This document shows positions 9,179 through 22,048 of a DNA stretch of 64,000 nucleotides, in pieces. Source of the DNA: Pterobdella sp. o SKG-2022 (lineage: Eukaryota; Annelida; Clitellata; Hirudinida; Piscicolidae). Both the position numbers and the translations under genes were made by a program. The stretch is from contig OZ038322.1 of assembly GCA_964035795.1 (NCBI GenBank), positions 19,942,674-20,006,673 of the forward strand. Reading direction: 5' to 3'. Each line of letters opens with the position of its first letter. Positions within the stretch are counted from its first letter, which is position 1. A model generated the notes under the pieces. The model saw only the letters and a list, made by a program, of their open reading frames with translations, had not been told where the DNA came from and made no database searches.

Positions 9179-12100
9179 ATGTCTCTTGCCCACAACACAG
9201 CAACAAAAAATAACCATTCAAATAATCATGAATTTAAATTTCTAACGTTAGGAAACGTGCCGAAAATTGCTTTAATATTAACTTTTATATTATGTACATT
9301 AATTCTGCAATCACATGGCCAAATGGACTTAAACCTGGACAATCCCCAGTGGAAAAAGCCGAGACTGAAGAGAACAGTAGGGGCCGACGAGCCATACCCC
9401 CCATGGAACCCGCCTCTCTGCCCACCTCATACGCAAGGTTTATTTCATTATCCTAATTCTATCTCTTTTGACCACTAAAACGATGTACAAAGAAATATTG
9501 TTTTTAAGATAGTCTGTATCCATTGTTTGTTACCAACGCCGATACTTGAGTTATACGAACTATCTTCATTCAGGCTTCTGTATGCTACCTCCATATTATC
9601 CATATGACACCATCAAAAGATACGTCAAGGACATTGGCGTGGTGCTGGGAAGGAGCATTGCTTATATGCCTTACAGGTCTGCCAGTGAAGTTTTTATTAA
9701 GAAATATGTTGAAATGTTAGAATATGCTGAATAAGAATATTTTGTCATTTTGTTAAAAAAACTTTATTTTAATTTAATAAATTTATTCTCAAAAGAACCT
9801 AACTCATTGATTTTAAATCGTATATTCTTGAAGCTTTGCTGTGATAGTTTTGTATAAGACTATTGAATATCGACAGGTTTATGAACTTATTCTTGGGAGT
9901 TCCTTACGCCAAACCTCCAGTATATGAACGAAGGTTCAAGGTATTATAAGTTGTATAAATTAAAAATGGAAGATAAATTTACGAAAAGTTTCATTCTAAT
10001 TAGAAAAAAAAATCTTAATTTTTCTATACCAAAATTCAAATTTTTTAAAATTAGTTTTCATTTAATTCAAATTTTAACTTCCAAATAATAATACTAATAA
10101 TGAAACAACCTGCTAACTTCCCCAACAGCCTCCAGAGGACGTGGGGCCTAACTGGGACTATGGGGAACCTGACTGGGACGCTTCATATTACAGAGATGCC
10201 TGTCCACAAGAACTCTTTAAGTATGGGGGAGGGGTGTGGGGTTTTGGCCACTTTGATGTTTAAATTCCATTATGATTATTTGAATGTTTTTTATGCGTTT
10301 TAGAAAGTTAATATAGTTGTGTGATAAGAAAGAGCTTAAAAAGATTTATATCTTTTTAATGAAAAAATGTAATAAGTTTCTATTTATATATTCATATTTA
10401 TAAATAGTCAAAAGTCACTTTGGTATTCAGCATACAGAAACTAATATATTTATATATATATAGATCTCTTGAGCTGATCAGTCGAAATTTTGTCTTTTCA
10501 AACCAATACGCGTTTTTCTTCTATATCTTCATAACTTCATTGAAATTAGGTTGAAACTATCAAAAAAAGTGCATATCGGTGAATTTATAAAAAGCTTATG
10601 GCTCATTTCAGATACCAAGACAAGTATTTAACAGTGAGAAACATGAGCGAAGATTGTCTTCATCTGAATATATTTGCTCCAAATGTATGAAACCAATATA
10701 ACATTTTTTATTAGCAATCTTAATGAAACTAAATCAGTGTTTTTTTTAATTTTCAGTTAACAGCATCGTTTTTAAATTTTTTTAAAGCGATAAAAAGTAG
10801 TTTGAGATAAGTTATATCCTTATAAGAAAATTTAACACTTGATAATATTCATGACATGATTTCATTTTACATTGTTACAAAGGATTATTCATAATAATTG
10901 TCTATAATAAAAGCTCAACATTCAAATTTTATAATTTACAGCTGACAGACAGACCTCACTTCAGAAATAGGAATTACCCAATTATGGTTTTGGTGGTGGG
11001 AGATGATTATATAAATGGAGATTCGATGCTGTACCCTGCTCATTTGATAGCCAGAAAAGAAGTGCTTGTTATAACTTTCAATTACCGTTTAGGGGCGCTA
11101 GGTTAGTGTTCTGATGTTCGGTAAAATATAAAACGTTTTAGAATCTTTATGTATCTGACTATCAACGGTTTTAATTTATTAATGAGTGCGTTCAAACTAT
11201 GTACTTTTCCTAATGATGATTCTCTGTAAGTCAAAAAGTTTTGCAAACTAGCATCTTTTAAATTTAATTATTGTGTTGCTCTTAATGATAATTTCTTCAT
11301 TTTCTTATTCATTTAATGAACCCCGCAAACAACACAAAAGGGTTTTTAACATCACTGGATTCGAATTCACCTGGTAATTATGGCCTCATGGATACGATAC
11401 ACATGTTGAAATGGGTGCAGACGCATATTGAGGAGTTCGGAGGCAATCCTGACATGGTCGAGTAGTTATCAGTTTTCTGTTTTTCTTCATTTTTAAGACA
11501 CCCCAAACTTTATTTGATTGAAATCTTTTTAAACTGATGTATCGCTTCATTAAAAACAGTAATATAATTTTTAATAAATTTTTATAACTTTTTTCTAATA
11601 CACATTATTTTTTTCTTCTTTACACATTTAACCTTCTTAGTTCTCTTACACATAAGATACGAAATGACCACAGGTGACGCTGGTGGGACATGGATCGGGT
11701 GCAGGCATGGTGGGCTTGCTGATGGTCTCTCCCAAGTCTTATTATCGAGGTTTGTCTAAAGTTTAAATAAAACTTCGAGCCATTGTGAAAAAACTAAGAC
11801 TGAAATTTGATATTAACTCCTGCAAAAAGACAATTTGACATTGGAATTAGGGCGGTAAAAAGTAAGCTTACGACAGATTCGAAATGATGAATTACGAATG
11901 TCATTTTTTTCGAAATTCAAATAAATTTTCACAATTTTGATTGTGTTTGAACTTTTAATTGTATAATTTGATAATCGCATAAGATAGATTATGAATACAA
12001 CCTTATTGATAATATAACAAACCATTCAACTTGTGAATAGCCTATAAATAAATTTTCAAAATTCAATTAACAAAAAAACCTATTGTTTTCAGGCCGCAAA

Positions 12101-15100
12101 CTTTTTCATCAAGCAATTTTGATGAGTGGCACAGACTTGTGTGAATGGTCTGTAGTGGCTCCCGTGTGGAACGCCAACCCTGCCACATACGCTCGAGACT
12201 TGGGCAGGTCAGTGCATTACCATGATAGCATCTTTGCATTTTTTTATTTATACTTGAAATCTTTTGAAAGTTTTCGAGTTATTTTGTTTTTTGACTACAT
12301 TTGAAAAAGTGGATATACCTTTATTTTTGAAGCTGTATCAATTTAGCCATTAAAATTTATTAAAATGCTTTTTGCGTTTGAGCGATTTAACGTTTTAATA
12401 TAAATTTACTGCTATAAACTACAGAGCAGTAGGATGTGGGTCTTATTATGACTTGGACATGCGGTTCATGGTTGAGTGTTTAAGGGATAAACATTATGAA
12501 GAAATGGTGAATGCCACAGCTAGTCTTGGAAGAAGAGTCAGGATAAGTTTCTATTAGTAAAATGATTCTAAAAAAGATCCTAATGGACTAGAATTATAAC
12601 CATATACGAGACTTATGTTTGAAGTCAAATGAGTTTATGCACAATCTGTGAAATGTATCCAAAAATTTGATAAACTTTCTTTTTCTGCTCAGGTAAAACA
12701 AAAAAAACCCAACTATTTTAAAATGATTCTTTACTTGGCAGTATGGGTCACTATCGGGTCCGTTCGGTCCTGTGGTTGATGGGGATATTCTGCCCGACAC
12801 TCCTAGAAAGTTAAAACCCATATACTTCATATGACTTTGTTCTTTATGATTGAAATTGTTGTGAAATTCAACGGACATTTTAAGACATCTTCTAAACATT
12901 GTTTGTCGTGATCTAAATATTTTTTTGATACTAACTACATTAGCGCTTTGAGTCAATAAGCCAATCAAAATAATCCTATATATTGAAAATAAATAGCTTG
13001 AAAATTTATTTTAATTTATGATCAAACTATGAGATTATTTTATGTTTAAGTTTGAGAGCTGCAGGCAAGTTCATGAAGATCAAAGTGTTGTCTGGCTTTG
13101 CTGAAAATGCCGGAGCTTACATCGTGGGTAGGTATCGAGTCAAGCATTAACCTATTAATACTTTTCATTGTAAACTAGCAAAAATGTGAATATAAAGGCT
13201 TCACTTACGGTTAAGTTTTTAAATTCAAACGTTTTTTTTATAAAAAAAGTATGAAGTAAGAATTAATTAATGAAAGTAACAACAATATTTAGAGAAGTAC
13301 ATAAAGTTTTAAGTCAGGATTTTCAGGATAACTCTGCATGCCTTCATAGTTTCTACTACTTATGTTGACATTTGGAGGTTTTATGGCTATAAAATTTTTA
13401 AAAACTCATGTTTGTTATTGTGGCCTAGAAACTTGAAGTTAGTGCCACTTTAGTCTTATTTGTAATTGTATTGTATTGTAATGAATTGCATTGTATTGTA
13501 TTATATTGTATTGTATTGAAATCATTTAAAATAAATCGTTCAACTTGTTACGGTGTCATCCGACAGAGAAAATCGTCTCAAAGATCAAAGGTGCTGACTT
13601 GGAAAAAGGTATATCTCCTTACAACTTCAAAATGATCGTGCAAGATATGGTGAGAGAAAGGGCTGCTATCAGGAATATTTATGAGGTTTGTTATTCAATG
13701 TTTTGAAATTATAATTAAACTTTTGTTTTTTTTATAAATGATGATTTATATTCTATCAAAAGTTTAAAGTGTTAGTATATAAAACTGCTGCAAATTAATC
13801 TTTAAAGCAATTACAAATATGGAATAAATTCTAGCTTTCAAAAAAAATAAAAAAGATTATTTTTATGATTGATAGGTTGCAGGAGCCATAGAATTCGAAT
13901 ACACGTACTGGGCCAAACCCGATAACAAATCCGCTGTCCTTCAGAACCTCATTGATGTTAGTAACATTAATAGTTTTAAAGTAATAACATGAACAATGAA
14001 TAGGATAGTTAAAAACAACAAAAATTCGTTATATAATTTACTTACCAACTCAAACGTGCCAAATAAAACAGATGTGGACAGATCAAATGTATGGAAGCTG
14101 TGTTGATCATTTTCTCAAAGAGCAGGTTAAACAGATTTTTCAACATGATTAACGTTATAATCATCAGGATCAGTTATCATGATTATTGTTACAATACTAG
14201 TGGTGGGCAGTATGATAGATACTTCACTGAATGCCAGCTTAAAAAATTAATTAAAGTAGTTATCCAAAAATTTCTTCGTAGAAAATATATGTATAATGAT
14301 CTATAAAATTTAATTAAACTTCGCTAACTTTATCATTAGATATTAGTTATTTTTTACATATGTATAGTGCCCTTTTCATATAAAATAAATATGTATCAAA
14401 AGCGCTTAAAAGTAAAAATAGTTAGTAAAGAGATTATAGTCTATAAAAATGATTAGTTAGACAAATAATGAATAACTGATTTTCGTAATTCACTTGTAAT
14501 TTAAAATTTTAAAGAAAAAATATCATAAACATTAGTAAAATTTTTTTTTAAAAATCAACTAAATTTATCGAAAATTATAATTAGTGAGCATATAGAACTT
14601 TTGCAATTTCAAAAACTGTACACAAAACCTTTTACAGCCACTAATGAATTTTTAAACAGTCATTCTGCAATGACATAGACAAATGGGACTTATCTTGCCC
14701 TCCAGCTTACATGTACCTCTTCACACACAGATCAGAGTACGAAGTTCTACCTCAATGGATGGGTTCGTGCTCTGTTATTATATGCAGTCCGATATTGCAT
14801 GATGAAATTTTGATTTAAACTTTTGGAGTTGACACTATTTGTTTTTATATTTTTGTCTAAGCATGTCTTTTTATATCTTTTTCTATGCATGCGTGTTTCA
14901 TGTTGCAACAGACCTAAAAAATTTCGTTTTTACAAATATGGCATTGGTATGATTGATATAAAACAGGAGTGCCATATGGGAAAGACTTTGAATATTTCCT
15001 CGGTTACCCATTCTTCAATGATACCATGACCAACATCAGTGGTGAGATTCTGTCACTTCATTGTTTGATAGCTTTCCCAATTCTGTAATTAACGTTAATT

Positions 15101-16519
15101 TAAGGATGTCTTATTGTTTAGCTTAACCATGCACCCCCACAGGAGTGGTGCCTGAACAAATGCAGTGGACGCTGATAGACAGAAATGTCAGCGATTTCTT
15201 CCAAATGACTCTGATTAATTTCACCAAATATGGGTTTTTGTTTATTTTTCTTTACCACCAAGTTTAATTAAAACAGAGATGTTAGTTTAACTAAGCATAC
15301 TGAGCGGTTTCACGGTGCATTTATTTTTCAAACTTTTTTTAATTAAAAATAAATATAGTAAATAAATTATTCAAATTGAAAAAATCTGAAAAATATTAAC
15401 TAAATTGGTGTTTTTTTTTGATATTATGAAATGCTTACACAACAGAAACCCGACTCCAGATTGGCAAAGAAATATTTCTTGGTTTCAATTCTGGTGAAAC
15501 CTTAAATTTCTAAAGCATTAAAATATAATAGTATCACTTTCAAATATTTTTATTTTCTCTCAGTTAATGGCTGCAATAACATCTTATAACAACCATAAAA
15601 TCATGACAGGCGTTACAATTTGAGCTATTTGTACGTCAGTGAGTTCCCATACATGGACATGGACTACAGACAAAACCACTTCTCCTTTTGGAGGGAGTAT
15701 TATCCATCTGTGTCTCAACGCAGTCCAGGTTCACTGTTGTTTTAATTTGAAGTTTTAACAGGGTTTTTTAAGAAAACTTTTATAGTTTTTCATTGTATTT
15801 AGTTCCATGCTTTTGTAGTGTTTTAACAATATTTCATTGGCATTGTTTCATAAAAGTGTTGTATTGTTTGTTATAACTTCACGAACGCCAATGAAGCCTG
15901 TATGTTGATATGGTAGCTTGAATAAACAAATTTTAGTTCACAGTTATAAAATTGTTTTCTGTTACATTTCCATGATAATTTCAAGCTTGTTTGAATGCAA
16001 CGCTATTTAAGTAAATTTTTTAAGAATTATTTTGAATAAATCCTTTGAACTTGCTTTTTGTCTATAATTTCTGTTATTTTATTTTTTATTGTTAAATAAT
16101 ATTTCTTATTCTATGTTATCATTTATTATACAAAATATTGGAAAAATGATTCCCAAACGTATTAAACTCATTAAGTTCAATCTTATTATAAAACATTGAG
16201 AAAAATGGTATAAAAATTATTAAATTCATTTTAAAAATAGAATACTTGAATTAATTTATTCAGTAAAAAAGTTAAACTTAGAAAAAATACCTTCAGTTCA
16301 ACGTTCAATCCCAAAAATATTTCATTGTTTTTGTATTCATTTTAATTTTAAATAAGTTTAAACTCATTTATTTCAGTTACCACCACACCGATCCCGACTC
16401 CCAGACCTCGCATTGAATATCAAATAGCTAACTGGACTTTAGTAGCTGCCTGTGTTATAACTCTTATCATATTAATTGCTTTATCAATAACTTTATACTA
16501 TAACAAGAACTTGCTTTAG
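9179..16519 (+). CDS. Neuroligin-like membrane protein with an inactive esterase fold, complete
   Basis: Twenty-one exons: 9179-9437, 9574-9676, 9877-9940, 10129-10220, 10612-10684, 10942-11101, 11341-11456, 11674-11749, 12093-12207, 12425-12536, 12742-12809, 13051-13127, 13567-13685, 13876-13956, 14072-14125, 14660-14762, 14967-15041, 15143-15233, 15446-15493, 15610-15728 and 16377-16519. All phases agree, giving 715 residues. A signal sequence with a long polar start (core residues 30-43) leads into a cholinesterase-like domain with FLGVPYAKPP, SEDCLHLNIFAP and FNYRLGALGFL. The nucleophile elbow is GHGSG, with Gly296 replacing Ser. Ala433 and Tyr561 stand where the Glu and His belong. A Pro/Thr stalk, one membrane helix (about 688-708) and roughly seven cytoplasmic residues end the protein. 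The family mediates cell adhesion, for example neuroligin-neurexin. The exon 10 donor (GTCAGG) and exon 11 donor (GTTAAA) are weak. Gliotactin-like or other cholinesterase-like adhesion subfamilies remain possible. Confidence 0.88.
13463..13519 (+). repeat. Imperfect (ATTGT)n microsatellite
   Basis: About 11 units of ATTGT with substitutions, in intron 12 of the neuroligin-like gene, ending about 48 bp before exon 13. Confidence 0.7.
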
Positions 16520-17919
16520 TATTTTATATGTTTTTTATAATGTTGTTACCCTTGTGAACCAATGAGTGTTAAATTGGAATCTATATAAATCAAAATGAAT
16601 TCAGTTCTCATATTTTATTGATTTACTTTTTTTTTACAATTGTTTTTCATAATCGTTACTACATCTCAATCAATTCTAAACTAAAGTCTTAATATAAATG
16701 TTCAAAATTTTTTGAATTCAAACATGTGTGATTAGTTTTTTTGTTACTGTTTTTGTGGAGTTTTTAATCTTATGCTCAAAAAAAAACATAGATTGTTTCA
16801 GTTGATCATTATATAACAGTTTCATCGTCTAACAAAAGTCATTGAGATATTTTGTTACTATCACTTCTATTATAGTTCCTTAGTATTAATCCTGATTCAT
16901 AGTGTAAAAAAGCGATTTCACTTCTTAGAGAGTTCACAACATCTTTAATAAAACTAAAAAAATATGTATATTTTCCCTAAAAATCAATTCAAAATTTTAG
17001 AATACTTGTGAAGAAGTGTGTTTCGGCTTGATTAAAAGCTCTGAACATGTGGCCCTCCAACGTGGCAGTCAGAGAAATTTAACCTTATCGTTTCATTATT
17101 ATGGTCGTTTTCATTATTAAATACAATATTTCCCCACATCTCAAACTTCATGTGATCTAATACACAGGAATAGCTAACAATCTGTCAATAGCACAACTTT
17201 AAATATATATTTAAATTCGAATATTTAATTTAAAAATTTTTCCAATTTAATTGAAAAAATTGTTTGATCAGCTTGAAACGTATATAAAAACGACATAAAA
17301 CTAATAGAACCAATATATGATGATGATGATATTGTATATCGAAAAGTTTCGTCAAAATTAAAAATTCAAAGATTGTCATGATTTTATGATTCACAATCAA
17401 TATAAAATTTTTCATACTGTATTATATTAACTATTTTGTTCTACGATCTTTATTATTTTGTCTTCAAAGAATTACTACAATATTCCCACCCATAAAAGCC
17501 TGAATAACTTCTCAAGAAGCGGTTTTTTCGATCTTAAAAATTTCGTGGTTATTAGTCATATATGTATTTTTTTTCAAAGCGTTATGTCGTTTATTGAAAA
17601 AAAAACAGAAAATAACAGTGATAAATGCCAAGATTATTTCAGCTCTTCCAGCGACTGTCTTGATCGCTTGCACTGGCTACCTGTCTCTACTTCTCATGTA
17701 TATTGTGAAAGCTTAGAAATTCATTTATATATATACTAGACACGAACAGATTTATTTAATAACGAAGCTTATCGTCAACTTTGTTAGCGCTTCAAAACGT
17801 TTGTTGATAAAAATAATTGGTTTATTAAAATCAAAGACTATTTCATTTTCAATATTCGCATGCGCAGTATAAAATTTTTTAATTCCTACATATTCTAAAT
17901 GTCACAATTATCTTGATTT
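16520..17919. other. Intergenic stretch
   Basis: About 1.4 kb between the neuroligin-like and tetraspanin genes. It holds the 3' UTR of the first. A short open frame at 17458-17739 contains RLHWLPV, a string seen in LINE C-termini, but nothing around it supports an element. I see no other gene here. Confidence 0.45.
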
Positions 17920-19395
17920 ATGGCGAACGATTCAATGAAGAATTTTGTGAAAACATCTTGCAAACACCTGGGCTTGATTTTTGATTTGATATTTTTATCG
18001 ACTCTTCTAGTAAGCTTAATTTTTTTGTTTCTAAAAATTAAATTCATCTTCTCAAAAGAAGAGTTTTTCTATTTAATATATGGAACAAAACTCCTGGAAT
18101 ATACAACCTATCTAACTTTGTCTTTTTCAATTTTTACCTCGGCATCGTTTTTATTTCAACTGGGAACGTGTCTGAACAGAAAAAAAAAAAATGTCAAACT
18201 TTTTTCTTCCCCTACAGCAAGCTACATTTTAAGTTTAATCCTTAACATTATAACAGTCGGCTTTTTTCACGCCTTCCAAATCGAAGTTTGTATCTTTGAG
18301 TTCTTTAAATTATTACAATAAAAACACAAAAATTTGAATTTTTTTTAATATTTTAGGTAGAAAATGTTATCCTACCTAGTATGAAGCATTCTTTATTATA
18401 AAACTATGGCATTAACTTGAATAATGAATGGAACAATTTGGTGACTAAAAACTGGGATGACATTCAAACTAGGTTATTACTTATAAAACGAAAATTAAAA
18501 ATACTATTGCATTGATAACTTTAATTGTGATTTTGATAAATTTTTTGAATGTAGCTTTATTGTGTCACTGAGCAAAGAATTCTAAATGTTTAACTAATCA
18601 CAAAAAAAGAACCAAATAAACTTAATTTTTTTTAAAAATATTGAAAATCTATGAAACTTCTATCAGGAACTTTTGAAAGTTCTTCTACCCATATTCCCGA
18701 TACAAAAATGCTTTAAAAAAAATTCAGGTCTTATTTGCTTGTAATAAAAGCATTGTCATTTATAGAATGCGCTTAAAAAAAAAGAAAAACTTGAAAAATC
18801 AAAATGATTTTGCCAAAACTACAAAAAACCGCTTACTTGCGCCAACTTAGACAAAGCACGTGCAGTTAGGGACTAGAAAAGCCTACTCGACCTTCTGTAT
18901 ACATTAATATATACATTCATCTCTAAAACTTAGATTAAAAAATAGTTATTGAAAAATGAAGTGTGGAAATGAAAAAATTATGCTAATATTCTTTTCAGGT
19001 TCCAATGTTGTGGGATAGGTGAGTACGGGTACACCCTTTACAAACTGACTGCCTGGTTTGAAAAATCTCTAGAATTAGACTCTGACGATGAAAAAGTTGT
19101 GCCGTTTTCATGCCTTGCCAACATATCTGCTTCTGAATATCTTTATGAATCCTCCTTGATCACACAGTTGAAGCCTGGCCTCAACCTTTACTCTGCAGGT
19201 TGCTATGCTAAAGTAAAAAAAATATTACTAGAAGTTACCCATTATTTCGTCACTGTTGAATATTGGCTAGTTGGTGTTTGCTTGTTAATAGTTTTAAAGA
19301 CTTATTATTTGCAACGTAAAAAAAATGATAAAAAGAAAATACGAGAAATGAATAAAACAAAGAAAATTTTAAAAACAGGCTATGAGCTGTCTTAA
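17920..19395 (+). CDS. Tetraspanin with one in-frame stop codon
   Basis: Three exons: 17920-18285, 18357-18472 and 18999-19395, with consistent phases (0, then 2). Exon 1 encodes a short N-terminus and three hydrophobic segments typical of tetraspanin TM1-TM3. Exons 2 and 3 encode the large extracellular loop, including NWDDIQTRFQCCGIGEYG (the CCG signature), a VPFSC cysteine and a later GCY cysteine. TM4 and a Lys-rich tail follow. Total length would be 292 residues, normal for the family. Codon 15 of exon 2 (18399-18401) is TAA, between HSLL and NYGINL, at about residue 137. Everything downstream is otherwise intact and conserved in type. This could be a young pseudogene, a base error or readthrough. 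Tetraspanins organise membrane protein assemblies. Confidence 0.68.
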
Positions 19396-22048
19396 TTCGC
19401 TTATTTCATTTCAAAATAAATATTTTGGGACTCAGGCTTATTTTATGAATTTTCGTAACTGTAAGTTCTGATGTTTTACAATCATTCTATTATCCTCTAT
19501 CATGTTATTCTATTACATTCCATCATGTTATTACCTTATTTTTTATTTCATTCGATTTGAATTCTTTGTTTTGTTTTTTTTATGCCATTTCATTTATGGT
19601 ACATCATTATACCCTTGAAAGGCATGTTTTATTAATTTGATTTGATTCCATTTAAGCCATTTCATTTATTCTTATGAGTTGTTTTAATTAGTTTTGATAT
19701 TCATTTTCAGTTCATTTCACTTAATTTTCTCATGCTATAGTCCTTCACGTCGCTATTTGTAATCATTCTCTTCATTTGTTCAACAATTCCAAATTCGTTT
19801 AAAAACTTTTAAAATGAAGAATAACGAATAAAGAATCAAAAAGTAAAAAAAAATATAAAAAATTGTAGTTCTTTTTTCATTAATCAGAAACATATATATA
19901 AAATATAAAACATAAAATACAAATAAAAGTAACAATAATAAAAAACAGTATAAAATTGATAAAAGAAAAATGAAAGAAAGAAATATTTTAATGGCTCGAA
20001 AGTATGAATAAGAGTATGGTAAATAATAACAATTACTCAATACTTAATTGTAAGGGAAAGTTTAATATCATAACACGCTAATCAATATAATATATAATAG
20101 CGGATTGACAGATTAGCACATTTGACCTGCATTTGTATAAAAATAATTTAGTCACTATGAGAAATTTGAATTAAAATATTGCAGTTTGAGGTAAAAAGAA
20201 ATTACGAAATAATTAAATAAAATATATAAAAGGATAAAATGATTTTCTTTGAAAATAAAAAAATTATGAAAAATGAGAAAAAAATTAAAAATGAACTATG
20301 GTTATAACATTATAAAAATGAAAAAAAGTGAGCAAAAATAATGACAAAATAATGTTAAAAATGATAAACTCAAGGGTCAGAAAACTAAAAATATAATCTG
20401 ATAAAAGCATTGTATTGGAAGTTCCATGAGCATACTTTGAAGTCTTTGTTGTTGTGTCCTCTAACAAAGGTGTTGTTGTTTGGTGAAAGATTATCTATGG
20501 TTATTTCAATACTTCTTCTCCAGGTTTGAATATTTTCACAAGGTTTTTCGTGTTGCAATAAAACAATTATTTTTGGAGAAAACTTTGAAATAAAGCAGCT
20601 ATGAACTTTTTTAAGAATAATATGTTATCTTTCAAACTATTCAAAGCAAGTTTCGATCATCTTTTGCTTTAAAAAAAGGATGAACAACTTTTAAAAATGT
20701 ATTCTTTTAGAGACGTCGTAAGTATCTTGTGTTTGTATAATTTCAGTTTTTATTCGTCAAAAATTGAGGGTTTTGAAGATACATTTTTTACAGTAAAAAT
20801 TTTTCGATAAGCACGATCTTAACAAGATTCATTAGTAAAGTTATTGTAAAATTATTTACGCAAAAACTCAAAAATAAAGAGAGCCTAAAAATACGGGAGC
20901 AAGATTCAACTAAACATGGATACAATTGTCCCCAACTGCCAATAAAATTAAAGGCATGGGATCTTTTCCTAAAAGAACCAAAGAAACGAGAGTGAAAGGC
21001 AGAAAGAATATCATAAATGGGAGATTAACAAGTTATCGACATTCTTTGAAATTAATAATTACAAAAGCTTTGATCACCCCCTTTGTTTAAACTTGATAAT
21101 ATTACTTTGTACTTAATAAAATTACCTTTAGTGTTCAAATGTGACAGATGAAAACAAAAACTTAAAACAATTAATTTGAACACTTTTGAGAGTTGAATGT
21201 GTACAAACTCGTGCTGTTTTAGTATCCTTTTAACTATGTGAACAAAGGTTTTAATTTCTCATGGAAAAATTATATAATTCATTTAAAATTAATTAAATAT
21301 TTTAAATCTTGTTTAATATCTACAAAAATGATTCAATTTTTGACTTTATTTATTCTCATTCTGACAGTAACTTACTAATTTTTAGTATAATTTTGTTGAT
21401 ATTTATAAAAATGCAATATTACTGTTGGAAATTGAGAGAAATGCCAATATTTTTTCTCTGTTCATTACTAGACTTAAGTTTTTGAGTTTTTTTAGTTTTT
21501 TTCTTTTGAATTTATTGAAAATTCACAAAAAAAGTTAATCGATAAGATAGAAGAAGCTTTCAATTATGAATTTATAAATTTTAAAAATATATTTTTACCT
21601 TTTCAAGTACTTGGCATGATTTACAAGATTGAGCATTCTTGGCATAGAAACCTGTCACAACAAAACTTGACACTTTTTATATGGGAAATAATCGATTAAA
21701 TTACAAAATGAATTCTCATGAAACTAATAGAACTCTAATCTTTTCCGTTTGGCAGTTTCTCATATAAGGACATCTAAATAAACCATCTCTCACCGGAATA
21801 GTTTATAAAATCGTGGTACAAGTCAAACACTTCATAAAACACTTCCCGGTACAAACAGTCAAATTTGAACTACCATAACAAAAGAAAACTTTATTTTCAA
21901 AATTTATTTGCCTTTATTCATTTAAATTTATTGTGCCTTTGAAGATATAAAGTTCCGAAAAAGTTTTCTTCTCAAAATTTTAAATTTAAATGAAATTCAA
22001 ATAAATCAGTCAAAAAATTTGGAAGTTTTTAAAGTTATTAGATGAAGT
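19396..22048. other. Intergenic AT-rich stretch with half of a palindromic element
   Basis: About 2.65 kb between the 3' ends of the tetraspanin and neuropeptide genes. It includes T-rich low-complexity sequence around 19480-19700 and A-rich sequence around 19830-20340. A half copy of repeat family B lies at about 20743-20830. I see no supportable gene. Confidence 0.45.
20743..20830 (+). repeat. Palindromic element family B, left half
   Basis: ATTTCAGTTTTTATTCGTC, then a TTGAGGGTTTTGAAGATAC-like stretch and TTTTTCGATAAG, matches the left arm and core of the complete copy at 46373-46522. Confidence 0.5.

Noticed and set aside
17458..17739. 93-codon frame containing RLHWLPV
   Set aside because: The string is reminiscent of LINE C-termini, but the flanks show no other element motif and the rest looks random.
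19780..20040. Hydrophobic 86-codon minus-strand frame
   Set aside because: It comes from A-rich low-complexity sequence. The Phe/Leu/Ile-rich composition is what poly-A on the other strand gives.
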